A stretch of 64,000 bases of DNA from positions 930,001-994,000 of the forward strand of contig NZ_CP009438.1 of the NCBI RefSeq assembly GCF_000761215.1, read 5' to 3'. This DNA is from Streptomyces glaucescens (GTDB lineage Bacteria; Actinomycetota; Actinomycetes; Streptomycetales; Streptomycetaceae). The position numbers were made by a program, and so were the translations under genes. This document shows positions 46,063 through 56,020 of this stretch, in pieces. The first letter of the stretch is position 1; every line of letters starts with the position of its first letter. The notes beneath the pieces are model-generated. The model was not told the origin of the DNA. It was given only the letters and a program-made list of their open reading frames with translations, and ran no database searches.

Positions 46063-47035
46063 GTAGCGTTCACCTCGTCGTGCCGGCCGCGTGCCGCGGG
46101 CCGCGCGGGACGTCCACGGTATGGGCGGCGTCCCCCGTGCAGATGCCGTCGAGCCGCGACCACGCGGTGCGCAGGGCGCCCTCCTGGTGACGGTGGCGGC
46201 CCGGCCGCTCGGCGCGAGCACCGTGCCCAGCCGGTCCGCCGCACGGGGGTGGTGGTGCCGTCCATCGAGCGACCCGTCAACCGAGGGACCCGTCAACTGC
46301 CGGACGGCCCCGGTGCCGACCCGGTGTTCCTCGCCGGCCGGACCCGGCGTGTACGCCGAGGAGTTCCACCGGCTGCGCTCCCGGTGGACGGTGAGCGGCG
46401 CGGGGGACGCGGGCTCGCCTCTCGTCCTGCCGGATGCCCGGGTGGGGCGTCCAAGGGCGCGTTCCAGCCGGGACGGCCCTCGGGTGCACCGAGGACGGTG
46501 AGCTCGACCCGGTGCGGACGGCCGTCGTCGAGGAGTCCGGCGTACGGGGTCACGTCGTGGGCGAGACCGGTGACTTCGCCGGCCTGGAGATGGCCGACAC
46601 GGGCCGCATTCTCCGCCCCTCCCTGCCGTCGAGGCGCAGCACGACGGTGACCGGATCGCGCCGGTCGGTGCCGAACTCGGCGGGAACCCAGTTGGTTGCT
46701 CGGGCGGGGGCGTCGGCCGCCCGGGCGCGGTTCGCGGCGAGCAGGGTGCTCACCCGGAGGGTCGCCCCACCGAGTCCTCTGAGCATGGACGTGCGGGGGC
46801 TGTTCCTCACTGCGGGTTGCTACGGGGCGGTTGTTCGGGGCGGGTTTCCAGCGGGCTTGCCCGGGCGGCGCTATGACGTGTCCCCGGCCGCGGACGCTCC
46901 CCCGTCCGCCTCGCCCGCCCCGCTCGTCCGATGCGTGCGGTCCCGGGGAAAACCGCTTGCTATCGACCATGCGGCGACGTGAACCTTTCACGGGCTGTTG
47001 TCGCCGTCCACCCTTACACGAGCCACTGGGACCCC
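46063..47035. other. Gene-poor 970-bp region, possibly decayed sequence
   Basis: No open frame with convincing family motifs. A minus-strand frame (46550-46810, 86 residues) codes for GLGGATLRVSTLLAANRARA and DRRDPVTVVLRLDGREG, which read like real protein, but the sequence becomes unlike protein beyond it. A plus-strand frame around 46350-46500 (GVYAEEFHRLRSRWTVSG) is similar. Short direct repeats GACCCGTCAAC occur near 46266-46292, and GTGAA/TTCAC forms a small dyad at 46979-46991 before the next gene. Decayed genes are the simplest explanation. Confidence 0.45.
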
Positions 47036-48847
47036 ATGCAGATCCAAGACCTTCCGTTCCCCGACCCGGGTGTGCCCGACGCGCGCTCGGGCCCCCGATT
47101 CCTGTGGTGGCTCTTCCGCAACCAACTGGGCGGCCAGCTGAAATCGCTGGCCTGGGGACTGCTGCACTTCGTCTCCGTCTCCGCGCTGCCGTTCTGCGTC
47201 GGCTTCGCCGTCCAGGCCGTCATCGACCGCTCCGGCTCCCGACTGGCCCTGGCAGGCGGGCTGCTGGCGGTGTGCGGGGTCGGCATCGCACTCGGCGACA
47301 CCTTCCTGCACCGCGCCGCCGTCACCAACTGGGTGACAGCGGCGGCCCGCGTCCAGCAGTTGCTGGCCCGCAAGGCGGCGCAGCTGGGCTCGGCACTGAC
47401 CCGGCGGGTCGCGGCCGGTGAGGTGGTCGCCGTCTCCACGGGCGACGTGGAGAAGATCGGCTGGTTCGTGGAAGCCGTCTCACGGTTCACCGCCGCCGCC
47501 CTCACCGTCGTCCTGGTCGCCGTCGGCCTCGTCGTCCACCAGCCCGCGCTCGGCGTGGTCGTCGCGCTCGGCCTGCCCGTGCTCGCGCTCGCGGTGCTGC
47601 CGCTGCTGCCTCCCGCCACGCGACGCGCCGACGTCCAGCGCGAGAAGGCCGGCCGGGCCACCGAACTGGCCTCCGACACCGTGGCCGGTCTGCGGGTGCT
47701 GCGCGGCATCGGCGGCGAGGAACTGTTCCTCGACCGCTACCGCCGCGCTTCCCAGGAGGTCCGCCACGCGGCCGTGCGCAGCGCCCGGATGTGGTCGCTG
47801 ATCTCCGCGATCCAGGTGCTGCTGCCGGGACTGCTGCTGATCTCGGTCGTCTGGTACGGCGTCCACCTGGCCCGCGACGGCCGGATCACCGTCGGTGAGC
47901 TGGTCACCGTCTACAGCTCCGTCATGATCATGACCTACCCGCTGCGGCACTTCGAGGAGATCGCGATGGCGTACTCCTTCTCGCGCCCCTCGGCCCGGCG
48001 GGCCGCCCGCGTGCTGTCGCTGGAGCGGGCCACCGACACGGGCGGCTCACGCGCCGCCGACCTGCCCTCCGGTGACCTGCACGACCCGGCCACCGGACTG
48101 CTCGCCCCCAGCGGGCTGCTGACCGCCGTGGTGTGCGGCGACCCGGACGCGGCCGGCCGGCTGGCGGAGCGGCTCGGCGGACACGCCACGGAGGCGGGCA
48201 CCTCCGCGCTGCTCGGCGGTGTCCCGCTGGACGAACTGCCGCTGGACACCGCGCGCACCGCCGTCCTCGTCCAGGACAAGGACCCGGTCCTCCTCTCGGG
48301 CACCCTGCGCGACCTGCTCGACGTGCCCCGCTCCGGCGCGGTCGACGCCGCGGACGCGCTGTCCGCCGCGCAGTGCGGGGACGTACTGGCGGCGCTCGCC
48401 CAGAGTTCGCTCGGCGTCGAGGACCCGCTGGACGCCCGGATCACCGAACGCGGCCGGTCCCTCTCCGGCGGCCAGCGCCAGCGGCTCGCCCTGGCCCGCT
48501 CGCTGCTGACCGACCCCGAGGTGCTGGTCCTGGACGAGCCGACCTCCGCCGTCGACTCCCACACCGAGGCCCGCATCGCCGAGGGCCTGCGCAACCTGCG
48601 GGACGGCCGGACGACCGTCGTCCTCACCTCCTCCCCGCTGCTGCTCGACCGCGCGGACCGGGTGGTGCTGGTCCACGACGGCGAGGTCGTGGCGGTCGGA
48701 CGGCACCGGGACCTGGTGCACGACGAACCGCAGTACCGGGCGGTGGTGACCCGGGAGACCGACGACGAGATCTCGCGCGACGAGCGCCGCGGCCTGAAGG
48801 ACCTCAACGACCTGCACGCACTGGAAGAGATCGAGGAGACCGCATGA
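47036..48847 (+). CDS. ABC exporter half-transporter with degenerate Walker A
   Basis: A 603-residue permease-ATPase, first of a coupled pair. Six transmembrane helices lie in residues about 30-330. In the nucleotide-binding domain the signature LSGGQ (476-480) and Walker B VLVLDEP (D500, E501) are normal. The Walker A position reads GDPDAAGR (368-375), so the P-loop Lys/Ser is missing, and the switch region reads LTSSP with no His. This half therefore should not hydrolyse ATP in its own site but supplies the signature to the partner. ATG 47036 is preferred over upstream in-frame codons. The stop overlaps the partner start (ATGA). Confidence 0.88.
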   Translation: MQIQDLPFPDPGVPDARSGPRFLWWLFRNQLGGQLKSLAWGLLHFVSVSALPFCVGFAVQAVIDRSGSRLALAGGLLAVCGVGIALGDTFLHRAAVTNWVTAAARVQQLLARKAAQLGSALTRRVAAGEVVAVSTGDVEKIGWFVEAVSRFTAAALTVVLVAVGLVVHQPALGVVVALGLPVLALAVLPLLPPATRRADVQREKAGRATELASDTVAGLRVLRGIGGEELFLDRYRRASQEVRHAAVRSARMWSLISAIQVLLPGLLLISVVWYGVHLARDGRITVGELVTVYSSVMIMTYPLRHFEEIAMAYSFSRPSARRAARVLSLERATDTGGSRAADLPSGDLHDPATGLLAPSGLLTAVVCGDPDAAGRLAERLGGHATEAGTSALLGGVPLDELPLDTARTAVLVQDKDPVLLSGTLRDLLDVPRSGAVDAADALSAAQCGDVLAALAQSSLGVEDPLDARITERGRSLSGGQRQRLALARSLLTDPEVLVLDEPTSAVDSHTEARIAEGLRNLRDGRTTVVLTSSPLLLDRADRVVLVHDGEVVAVGRHRDLVHDEPQYRAVVTRETDDEISRDERRGLKDLNDLHALEEIEETA

Positions 48848-50625
48848 TCGGCGTGGCGCCACCGGCCTACGACCCGGCGGCCCCGACGACGGCGAACACA
48901 CTGCCCGTCGGCGCCCCCGCCACCGTCCGCGCCTACGTGGCCGAGCTGTTCCGCCGGCACCGCCGCGCCTTCCTGCTCCTCGTCGGCGTGAACACGGTCG
49001 CCGTGGTCGCCTCCATGGCCGGCCCCTATCTGCTGGGCGGACTCGTCGAGCGGGTGGCGGACGAGGAACCGGAACTGCGCCTGGGCCCGACGGCCGCCCT
49101 CTTCGTCGCGGCGCTGCTCCTCCAGGCCGTGTTCGTGCGGGAGGTGCGGCTGCGCGGTGCCATCCTCGGCGAGCGGATGCTGGCCGATCTGCGCGAGGAC
49201 TTCCTCATCCGGTCGGTCGGGCTGCCGCCGGGCGTCCTGGAACGGGCCGGCACCGGCGATCTCCTCTCGCGGATCACCACCGACATCGACCGGCTCGCCA
49301 ACGCCATGCGCGAAGCCGTGCCCCAGCTGGCGATCGGTGTGGTGTGGGCCGGACTGCTGCTGGGCGGGCTCGTCGTCACCGCTCCGCCGCTGGCCGCCGC
49401 GGTGCTGCTCGCGCTGCCGCTGCTGGTGGCCGGCTGCCGCTGGTACTTCCGCCGGGCGCCCTCCGCCTACCGGTCCGAGTCCGCGGGATACGCCGCCGTG
49501 GCCGCCGCGCTCGCCGAGACGGTGGACGCCGGGCGCACCATCGAGGCGCACCGGCTCGGCCGGCGGCGCATCGAGCTGTCCGAGCGGCGGATCCGCGAAT
49601 GGACGGCCTGGGAGCGGTACACCCTCTGGCTCCGCTCGGTCCTCTTCCCGGTCATCAACCTCACCCATGTGACGGTGCTCGGTTCCGTGCTGATGGTCGG
49701 CGGGGTGTTCGTCCTCCACGGCTGGATCGGCGTCGGTCAGCTCACCACGGGCGCCCTGATCGCCCAGATGCTGGTCGACCCGGTGGGGCTCATCCTGCGC
49801 TGGTACGACGAGCTCCAGGTGGCGCAGGTGTCGCTGGCCCGGCTGGTCGGGGTCCGTGACATCGAGCCGGACGCCGGGGACGGCTCGGTACGGCCGGACG
49901 GGCGCGACGTACGCGCCGACCGCGTGCACTTCGGCTACCTCGAAGGCGTCGACGTGCTGCGCGAGGTGTCCCTGAAGGTCGCTCCCGGCACCCGGCTCGC
50001 CCTGGTCGGCCCCTCCGGCGCGGGCAAGTCGACGCTGGGCCGCCTGCTCGCCGGGATCTACGCGCCCCGGGACGGCAGCATCACCCTCGGCGGCGCCGAA
50101 CTGTCCCGGATGCCGGCCGAACGGGTCCGCTCCCACGTGGCCCTGGTCAACCAGGAGCACCACGTCTTCGTCGGCTCCCTGCGCGACAACCTCCTGCTCG
50201 CCCGGACCGACGCGCGGGACGCCGAGCTGTGGGCGGCGCTCGGCGCGGTGGACGCGGACGGGTGGGCGCGCGCCCTGGACGACGGTCTGGACACCGAGGT
50301 CGGCTCCGGTTCTCTGGCGCTGACCCCGGCGCAGGCCCAGCAGATCGCCCTGGCCCGCCTGGTGCTGGCCGACCCGCACACCCTGGTCCTGGACGAGGCG
50401 ACGTCCCTGCTCGACCCGCGCGCCGCGCGTCACCTGGAGCGCTCCCTGGCCCGGGTCCTCGACGGCCGCACCGTCGTCGCCATCGCGCACCGCCTGCACA
50501 CCGCCCACGACGCCGACGTCATCGCCGTCGTCGAGGACGGCCGCATCAGCGAACTGGGCAGCCACGCCGACCTCGTCGCCGCGAACGGCGCGTACGCGGC
50601 CCTGTGGAGGTCCTGGCACGGCTGA
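48844..50625 (+). CDS. ABC exporter half-transporter with degenerate signature motif
   Basis: A 593-residue permease-ATPase, second of the pair. Transmembrane helices occupy about residues 40-320. Walker A GPSGAGKST (389-397), Walker B LVLDEAT (D517, E518) and the switch His549 in IAHRLH are intact. The signature motif is replaced by LTPAQ (493-497). With the upstream half it forms a heterodimer with one complete composite site (this Walker A/B/His plus the partner LSGGQ) and one dead site. Translation is coupled by an ATGA overlap at 48844-48847. Substrate unknown. Confidence 0.9.
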   Translation: MIGVAPPAYDPAAPTTANTLPVGAPATVRAYVAELFRRHRRAFLLLVGVNTVAVVASMAGPYLLGGLVERVADEEPELRLGPTAALFVAALLLQAVFVREVRLRGAILGERMLADLREDFLIRSVGLPPGVLERAGTGDLLSRITTDIDRLANAMREAVPQLAIGVVWAGLLLGGLVVTAPPLAAAVLLALPLLVAGCRWYFRRAPSAYRSESAGYAAVAAALAETVDAGRTIEAHRLGRRRIELSERRIREWTAWERYTLWLRSVLFPVINLTHVTVLGSVLMVGGVFVLHGWIGVGQLTTGALIAQMLVDPVGLILRWYDELQVAQVSLARLVGVRDIEPDAGDGSVRPDGRDVRADRVHFGYLEGVDVLREVSLKVAPGTRLALVGPSGAGKSTLGRLLAGIYAPRDGSITLGGAELSRMPAERVRSHVALVNQEHHVFVGSLRDNLLLARTDARDAELWAALGAVDADGWARALDDGLDTEVGSGSLALTPAQAQQIALARLVLADPHTLVLDEATSLLDPRAARHLERSLARVLDGRTVVAIAHRLHTAHDADVIAVVEDGRISELGSHADLVAANGAYAALWRSWHG

Positions 50626-50850
50626 CCCGCATGTCCGGCGTACGCCCCCGGGGGCCGGCCCGGCGCCCCACGCGCGGCCCCTTGCCGTTGCGCGGTGCCG
50701 AACAGGGGTGGAAGGCTGGATAGCGGCGGCGTCTGCTCGGGGGCGCGCCCGCGGCCCGTGGCGGGCGGCGCCCGCGCCCCGGCACGGACGGTCGCGGTCC
50801 GCCGCCCACCGCGGTGAGAACGGCCCCGTCCCCACCCCCTGGAGGTACCC

Positions 50851-51321
50851 GTGAACAGCGCCGACGGATGGGGAGACGACGTCTACCAGCCTGACGCGTC
50901 CGACCAACGCGAGGACACGGGCGTACTCGACGCGGAGGACACCCTGGAGTACGACGGGGTCGACGATCCCCTCGACCCGGGCTGGTCCCCTCCGGAGCGA
51001 CCGTGGGCGGTGGAGCACACCGGGGTGACGGCGGCCGAGCGCCGCGCCGGTGAGACCCTCGACCAGCGGCTGGCCGAGGAGCAGCCCGATCTCGCCGTGC
51101 CGGACGGCGACGGCCTCGGCGACTCCGCGGACACCGACGGCGAACTCCTGGACAACGAGGTCGGTGCCGCCCGCTCGGGCCGGCTCGTCGCGCCCGACGA
51201 GGGCACGCACGAGGACGAGGAAGCGGCGCTGGTCGCCACGGACGTCGGTATCGACGGCGCCGCCGCCTCCGCCGAGGAGGCCGCCGTGCACATCGTCGAC
51301 GAGGAGTCCCTGCCGGGCTGA
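50851..51321 (+). CDS. DUF5709 family protein
   Basis: A 156-residue acidic, soluble actinobacterial protein of unknown function. The N-terminal region DAEDTLEYDGVDDPLDPGWSPPERPW and the ETLDQRLAEEQPDL helix are the family signature. The C-terminus ends with EEAAVHIVDEE. Translation starts at GTG 50851 preceded by GGAGGT at the correct spacing. It precedes the L31 type B gene by 42 bp and may be co-transcribed with it. Confidence 0.87.
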   Translation: MNSADGWGDDVYQPDASDQREDTGVLDAEDTLEYDGVDDPLDPGWSPPERPWAVEHTGVTAAERRAGETLDQRLAEEQPDLAVPDGDGLGDSADTDGELLDNEVGAARSGRLVAPDEGTHEDEEAALVATDVGIDGAAASAEEAAVHIVDEESLPG

Positions 51322-51363
51322 CCTCGTCACCGGCACCCTGCCCCTGCCCCACCTGGAGCCCTC

Positions 51364-51621
51364 ATGCAGCAGGACAAGCACCCCGACTACCACCCCGTCG
51401 TCTTCCGCGACCGGGCCGCCGGCTACGCCTTCCTCACCCGGTCCACCGCGACCAGCGAGCAGACCATCGAATGGGACGACGGCGAGACCTACCCGGTGGT
51501 GGACGTGGAGATCTCCTCGGAGAGCCACCCCTTCTACACCGGCAAGGCCCGCACCGTGGACACCGAGGGCCGCATCGCCCGCTTCGAACGGCGCTACGGC
51601 GAAGGCACCCACCAGGGCTGA
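51364..51621 (+). CDS. rpmE2: 50S ribosomal protein L31 type B
   Basis: An 85-residue Cys-free (zinc-independent) L31. [12 protein letters not shown] at the N-terminus and [11 protein letters not shown] near the middle are diagnostic of the type B form, which replaces the zinc-binding L31 during zinc starvation. In Streptomyces such genes are usually repressed by Zur; no clear AT-rich Zur palindrome was seen immediately upstream. GGAG precedes ATG 51364. Confidence 0.95.
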   Translation: MQQDKHPDYHPVVFRDRAAGYAFLTRSTATSEQTIEWDDGETYPVVDVEISSESHPFYTGKARTVDTEGRIARFERRYGEGTHQG

Positions 51622-51659
51622 GCCCACCGCGCGGCGGCGGGGCGCCCGGCCGGCCCGCC

Positions 51660-52454
51660 TCAGATGACGTTGAGCGCCGCCGCGCCGCCCACTCCCCCGA
51701 GCAGCATGAACGCCGGCATCAGCACCTTCAGCTCGACCCAGCTCCCCGCCCGGAACCGCATGGCTCTCGGCGGACCGACCGGGTACCAGCGCTTGCGCCC
51801 CACGGGGATCGGCCACAGGATCGGGCAGCCGGACACCGTCAGCGCGTCCCCGATGTCGTGCACCAGCGCGCCCAGCACGACCGGCAGCCCCAGCCACAGG
51901 TACTCCTGGCCCGGCGCCGTGAACAGCCAGTCCGACCCGTTGCCCGGCTTGTCCAGCACTCCGGCGAGGATCCACGCGCTGGTCGCGGCCAGCAGCCACA
52001 CCAGGACGTCGCTGCTGGAGCCGCGGGTCGCCCGCCACAGCAGCCCTTCGATCGCCAGCACCATGTGCACGAACAGGATCGCCAGCACCGCCCAGCGCTC
52101 GCCGGTGATCGCCAGCGCCGAGGTGCCTCCCCCGATCAGCACCGCCCACAGCCAGGTGTGCGTCAGCGTGCGATGCCCGCCGGAGCGACGCGGATCGCCC
52201 TGCTTCCTGGTGGCCTTGTAGACGGCGTACGACAGCTTGTCGACGATCTCGCACAGGCCCCGCGAGAGGGGACCGAAGGCCCGGGAGATGGTCGCGGCCT
52301 TGTGGTCGAGGTCCGGGGCGAGCGCGGCGCCGGCGCAGATCAGCGCACCGGCCAGCAGGACCGGCCACGGCATGGGGTACCCCGCGGCGGCGGCCGCCGC
52401 GCCGACGCCGAGCCAGGCCGCGGCTCCGGAGAGTGAGTGTGCTGGTCCCATCAT
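51660..52454 (-). CDS. YdjM-like membrane-bound metal-dependent hydrolase
   Basis: A 264-residue membrane protein of the YdjM/LexA-binding inner-membrane-associated hydrolase family. MGPAHSLSGAAAW at the N-terminus carries the first conserved His. ALAPDLDHK supplies the conserved Asp/His pair, and GGHRTLTHTWLWA and LGALVHDIGDALTVSGCPILWP contain the other His/Asp ligands. Several transmembrane helices lie between them. Length and motifs are normal. The start ATG 52454 is one codon before another ATG. Divergent from the helicase gene. Confidence 0.85.
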   Translation of the reverse strand: MMGPAHSLSGAAAWLGVGAAAAAAGYPMPWPVLLAGALICAGAALAPDLDHKAATISRAFGPLSRGLCEIVDKLSYAVYKATRKQGDPRRSGGHRTLTHTWLWAVLIGGGTSALAITGERWAVLAILFVHMVLAIEGLLWRATRGSSSDVLVWLLAATSAWILAGVLDKPGNGSDWLFTAPGQEYLWLGLPVVLGALVHDIGDALTVSGCPILWPIPVGRKRWYPVGPPRAMRFRAGSWVELKVLMPAFMLLGGVGGAAALNVI

Positions 52455-52599
52455 CGCCGTTGCCCGCCCCGTTCCTCATGTGCCGCTGTCCAGTCGGCCG
52501 CGCGCGCTGACGCCACGTCGGCGACACAGCGTAGCGTTCATGATCTTCGGGCGGGTATCCGATTCCCGCATCGGGTGCGAGGCCAGGCAAGATGGGGGC

Positions 52600-55113
52600 G
52601 TGACCCTCATCGATCAGCTGCCGCCGACCGCCGACCCCGACGCCCTGTACGAAGCCTTCGAGTCGTGGGCTCAGGACCGCGGTCTCACCCTCTATCCCCA
52701 CCAGGAGGAGGCGCTGATCGAGGTGGTCTCGGGCGCGAACGTCATCGTGTCGACGCCCACCGGTTCCGGCAAGAGCATGATCGCCGCCGGTGCCCACTTC
52801 GCGGCGCTCGCCCGGGACGAGGTCACCTTCTACACGGCCCCGATCAAGGCGCTGGTCTCGGAGAAGTTCTTCGAGCTGTGCAAGATCTTCGGCACCGAGA
52901 ACGTCGGCATGCTGACCGGTGACGCGTCCGTCAACGCCGACGCCCCGGTCATCTGCTGCACCGCCGAGGTGCTCGCCTCCATCGCGCTGCGCGACGGCAA
53001 GCACGCGGATGTCGGCCAGGTCGTCATGGACGAGTTCCACTTCTACGCCGAGCCGGACCGCGGCTGGGCCTGGCAGATCCCGATCCTGGAGCTGCCGCAG
53101 GCGCAGTTCATCCTGATGTCGGCCACTCTCGGTGACGTCTCGATGTTCGAGAAGGACCTCACCCGGCGCACCGGCCGCCCGACCGCGGTGGTCCGCTCGG
53201 CGACCCGCCCCGTCCCGCTCTCCTACGCGTACCGGCGCACGCCGCTCACCGAGACGCTGACGGAGCTGCTGCAGACCCAGCAGGCGCCGGTCTACATCGT
53301 GCACTTCACCCAGGCGCAGGCGGTGGAGCGGGCGCAGGCGCTGATGAGCATCAACATGTGCTCGAAGGAGGAGAAGGAGCGGATCGCCGAGCTGATCGGC
53401 AACTTCCGTTTCACCACCAAGTTCGGCCGCAACCTCTCCCGTTACGTGCGCCACGGCATCGGTGTGCACCACGCCGGCATGCTGCCCAAGTACCGGCGTC
53501 TGGTGGAGAAACTGGCCCAGGCCGGTCTGCTGAAGGTCATCTGCGGCACGGACACGCTCGGCGTCGGCGTCAACGTGCCCATCCGCACCGTGCTGTTCAC
53601 GGCGCTGACCAAGTACGACGGCAGCCGGGTGCGGACGCTGCGCGCTCGGGAGTTCCACCAGATCGCGGGCCGTGCCGGGCGGGCCGGCTTCGACACGGCG
53701 GGCTTCGTCGTGGCCCAGGCGCCCGAGCACGTCATCGAGAACGAGAAGGCGCTCGCCAAGGCGGGCGACGACCCGAAGAAGCGCCGCAAGGTGGTCCGCA
53801 AGAAGGCGCCCGAGGGATTCGTGGCGTGGTCGGAGGACACCTTCGAGAAGCTGATCGCGTCCGAGCCGGAGCCGCTGACGTCCCGGTTCAGGGTGACGCA
53901 CACCATGCTGCTGTCGGTGATCGCGCGTCCCGGGAACGCCTTCGAGGCGATGCGGCATCTGCTGGAGGACAACCACGAGCCGCGCAAGCAGCAGCTGCGG
54001 CACATCCGCCGGGCGATCGCCATCTACCGTTCCCTGCTGGACGGCGGCATCGTCGAGAAGCTGGACAAGCCGGACGCCGAGGGCCGGATCGTGCGGCTCA
54101 CCGTCGACCTCCAGCAGGACTTCGCGCTCAACCAGCCGCTGTCGACCTTCGCGCTCGCCGCGTTCGAACTGCTGGACCCGGAGTCGCCGTCCTACGCTCT
54201 GGACATGGTGTCCGTGGTGGAGTCCACGCTGGACGACCCGCGGCAGATCCTCGCCGCCCAGCAGAACAAGGCGCGCGGCGAGGCGGTGGCCGCGATGAAG
54301 GCGGACGGTGTCGAGTACGAGGAACGGATGGAGCGCCTCCAGGACATCACCTACCCGAAGCCCCTGGAGGAGCTGCTCTCCCACGCGTACAACACGTACC
54401 GCAAGAGCCACCCCTGGGTCGGTGACCACCCGCTGTCGCCCAAGTCGGTCATCCGCGACATGTACGAGCGGGCGATGTCCTTCACGGAGCTGGTGTCCCA
54501 CTACGAGCTGGCCCGCACCGAGGGCATCGTGCTGCGGTACCTGGCCGGCGCCTACAAGGCGCTCGACCACACCGTGCCCGACGACCTGAAGTCCGAGGAC
54601 CTGCAGGATCTGATCGAGTGGCTGGGCGAGATGGTCCGCCAGGTCGACTCCAGCCTGCTCGACGAATGGGAGCAACTGGCCAACCCGGAGGAGATGACCG
54701 CCGAGGAGGCCCAGGAGAAGGCCGACCAGGTCAAGCCGGTCACCACCAACGCGCGGGCCTTCCGGGTCCTGGTGCGCAACGCGCTGTTCCGCCGGGTCGA
54801 GCTGGCAGCCCTCGACCAGGTCGACGAGCTGGGCGAACTGGACGCCGAGTCGGGCTGGGACGCCGAGGCCTGGGGCGAGGCGATGGACAAGTACTGGGAC
54901 GAGTACGAGGAGCTGGGCACCGGCCCGGACGCCCGCGGTCCCAAGCTGCTGATCATCGAGGAGGAGCCGCAGAACGCTCTGTGGCGCGTCCGTCAGATCT
55001 TCGACGACCCGAACGGCGACCACGACTGGGGCATCAGCGCGGAAGTCGACCTCGCCGCCTCCGACGCGGAGGGCCGCGCCGTGGTCCGTGTCACCGACGT
55101 CGGCCAGCTGTGA
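52600..55113 (+). CDS. Ski2-like DExH-box helicase with DUF3516 C-terminal region
   Basis: An 837-residue superfamily 2 RNA/DNA helicase. Walker A TPTGSGKS (52-59), DEFH box (144-147), SAT motif in ILMSATLGD, IVHFTQAQA, VGVNVPIRTVLF and the arginine-finger motif HQIAGRAGRAG all match Ski2-type helicases. The C-terminal 300 residues (RFRVTHTMLLSVIARPGNAFEAM..., WLGEMVRQVDSSLLDEWEQL) match DUF3516. Actinobacterial members are implicated in RNA turnover by analogy with Ski2/Mtr4, without direct proof here. The start is GTG 52600; the frame is open further upstream. Confidence 0.92.
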   Translation: MTLIDQLPPTADPDALYEAFESWAQDRGLTLYPHQEEALIEVVSGANVIVSTPTGSGKSMIAAGAHFAALARDEVTFYTAPIKALVSEKFFELCKIFGTENVGMLTGDASVNADAPVICCTAEVLASIALRDGKHADVGQVVMDEFHFYAEPDRGWAWQIPILELPQAQFILMSATLGDVSMFEKDLTRRTGRPTAVVRSATRPVPLSYAYRRTPLTETLTELLQTQQAPVYIVHFTQAQAVERAQALMSINMCSKEEKERIAELIGNFRFTTKFGRNLSRYVRHGIGVHHAGMLPKYRRLVEKLAQAGLLKVICGTDTLGVGVNVPIRTVLFTALTKYDGSRVRTLRAREFHQIAGRAGRAGFDTAGFVVAQAPEHVIENEKALAKAGDDPKKRRKVVRKKAPEGFVAWSEDTFEKLIASEPEPLTSRFRVTHTMLLSVIARPGNAFEAMRHLLEDNHEPRKQQLRHIRRAIAIYRSLLDGGIVEKLDKPDAEGRIVRLTVDLQQDFALNQPLSTFALAAFELLDPESPSYALDMVSVVESTLDDPRQILAAQQNKARGEAVAAMKADGVEYEERMERLQDITYPKPLEELLSHAYNTYRKSHPWVGDHPLSPKSVIRDMYERAMSFTELVSHYELARTEGIVLRYLAGAYKALDHTVPDDLKSEDLQDLIEWLGEMVRQVDSSLLDEWEQLANPEEMTAEEAQEKADQVKPVTTNARAFRVLVRNALFRRVELAALDQVDELGELDAESGWDAEAWGEAMDKYWDEYEELGTGPDARGPKLLIIEEEPQNALWRVRQIFDDPNGDHDWGISAEVDLAASDAEGRAVVRVTDVGQL

Positions 55114-55132
55114 GCACAGGAGAAAGGCACCC

Positions 55133-55999
55133 ATGACGAACCCGGCCGAGAGACTCGTCGACCTGCTCGACCTGGAGCAGATCGAGGTCAACATCTTCCG
55201 TGGCCGCAGCCCCGACGAATCCCTCCAGCGGGTCTTCGGCGGCCAGGTGGCCGGCCAGGCCCTGGTGGCCGCCGGACGCACCACGGAGGGCGACCGCCCG
55301 GTGCACTCGTTGCACGCGTACTTCCTGCGCCCGGGCCGGCCGGGCGTGCCGATCGTGTACCAGGTCGAACGGGTCCGCGACGGGCGGTCGTTCACGACCC
55401 GCCGGGTCACGGCCGTACAGCAGGGCCGCACGATCTTCAATCTGACCGCCTCCTTTCACAAGCCTGAGGAAGGGAGCTTCGAGCACCAGCTGCCGCCGGC
55501 ACGCAAGGTGCCGGACCCGGAGTCCCTGCCGACGGTCGCCGACGAGATCCGCGAGCACCTGGGCGCGCTGCCCGAGCAGCTGGAGCGGATGGCGCGCCGT
55601 CAGCCCTTCGACATCCGCTACGTGGACCGGTTGCGCTGGACACCCGAGGAGATCGAGGGCGCCGAGCCGCGCAGCGCGGTGTGGATGCGGGCGGTCGGGC
55701 CCCTCGGTGACGACCCGCTGGTGCACACCTGCGCGCTGACGTACGCCAGTGACATGACCCTGCTGGACGCGGTGCGCATCCCGGTCGAGCCGCTGTGGGG
55801 GCCGCGGGGCTTCGACATGGCCTCGCTGGACCACGCGATGTGGTTCCACCGGCCGTTCCGCGCCGACGAGTGGTTCCTGTACGACCAGGAGTCGCCGATC
55901 GCGACCGGCGGCCGGGGCCTGGCCCGTGGGCGGATCTACGACCTGGAGGGACGCCTGCTGGTGTCCGTCGTCCAGGAAGGGCTGTTCCGCGCGCTGTAG
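55133..55999 (+). CDS. tesB: Acyl-CoA thioesterase II
   Basis: A 288-residue double-hotdog thioesterase that hydrolyses acyl-CoA. VFGGQVAGQALVAAGRT and HSLHAYFLRPG of the first hotdog, LTYASDMTLLD with the catalytic Asp, SLDHAMWFHRPFRADEWFLY and the Gln of VVQEGLFR form the D-T-Q catalytic set of TesB. It starts 19 bp after the helicase stop behind AGGAGAAAGG, so the two are probably co-transcribed. Length is typical. Confidence 0.95.
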   Translation: MTNPAERLVDLLDLEQIEVNIFRGRSPDESLQRVFGGQVAGQALVAAGRTTEGDRPVHSLHAYFLRPGRPGVPIVYQVERVRDGRSFTTRRVTAVQQGRTIFNLTASFHKPEEGSFEHQLPPARKVPDPESLPTVADEIREHLGALPEQLERMARRQPFDIRYVDRLRWTPEEIEGAEPRSAVWMRAVGPLGDDPLVHTCALTYASDMTLLDAVRIPVEPLWGPRGFDMASLDHAMWFHRPFRADEWFLYDQESPIATGGRGLARGRIYDLEGRLLVSVVQEGLFRAL

Positions 56000-56020
56000 T
56001 CCCGGGAGGTCCGGGGACGT

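Noticed and set aside
47935..55440. A 2501-codon open frame on the minus strand
   Set aside because: It runs antisense to ABC transporter, L31, helicase and thioesterase genes that have clear motifs. Its translation is His/Gly/Arg/Val-rich without domains, a usual artefact of very high third-position G+C.
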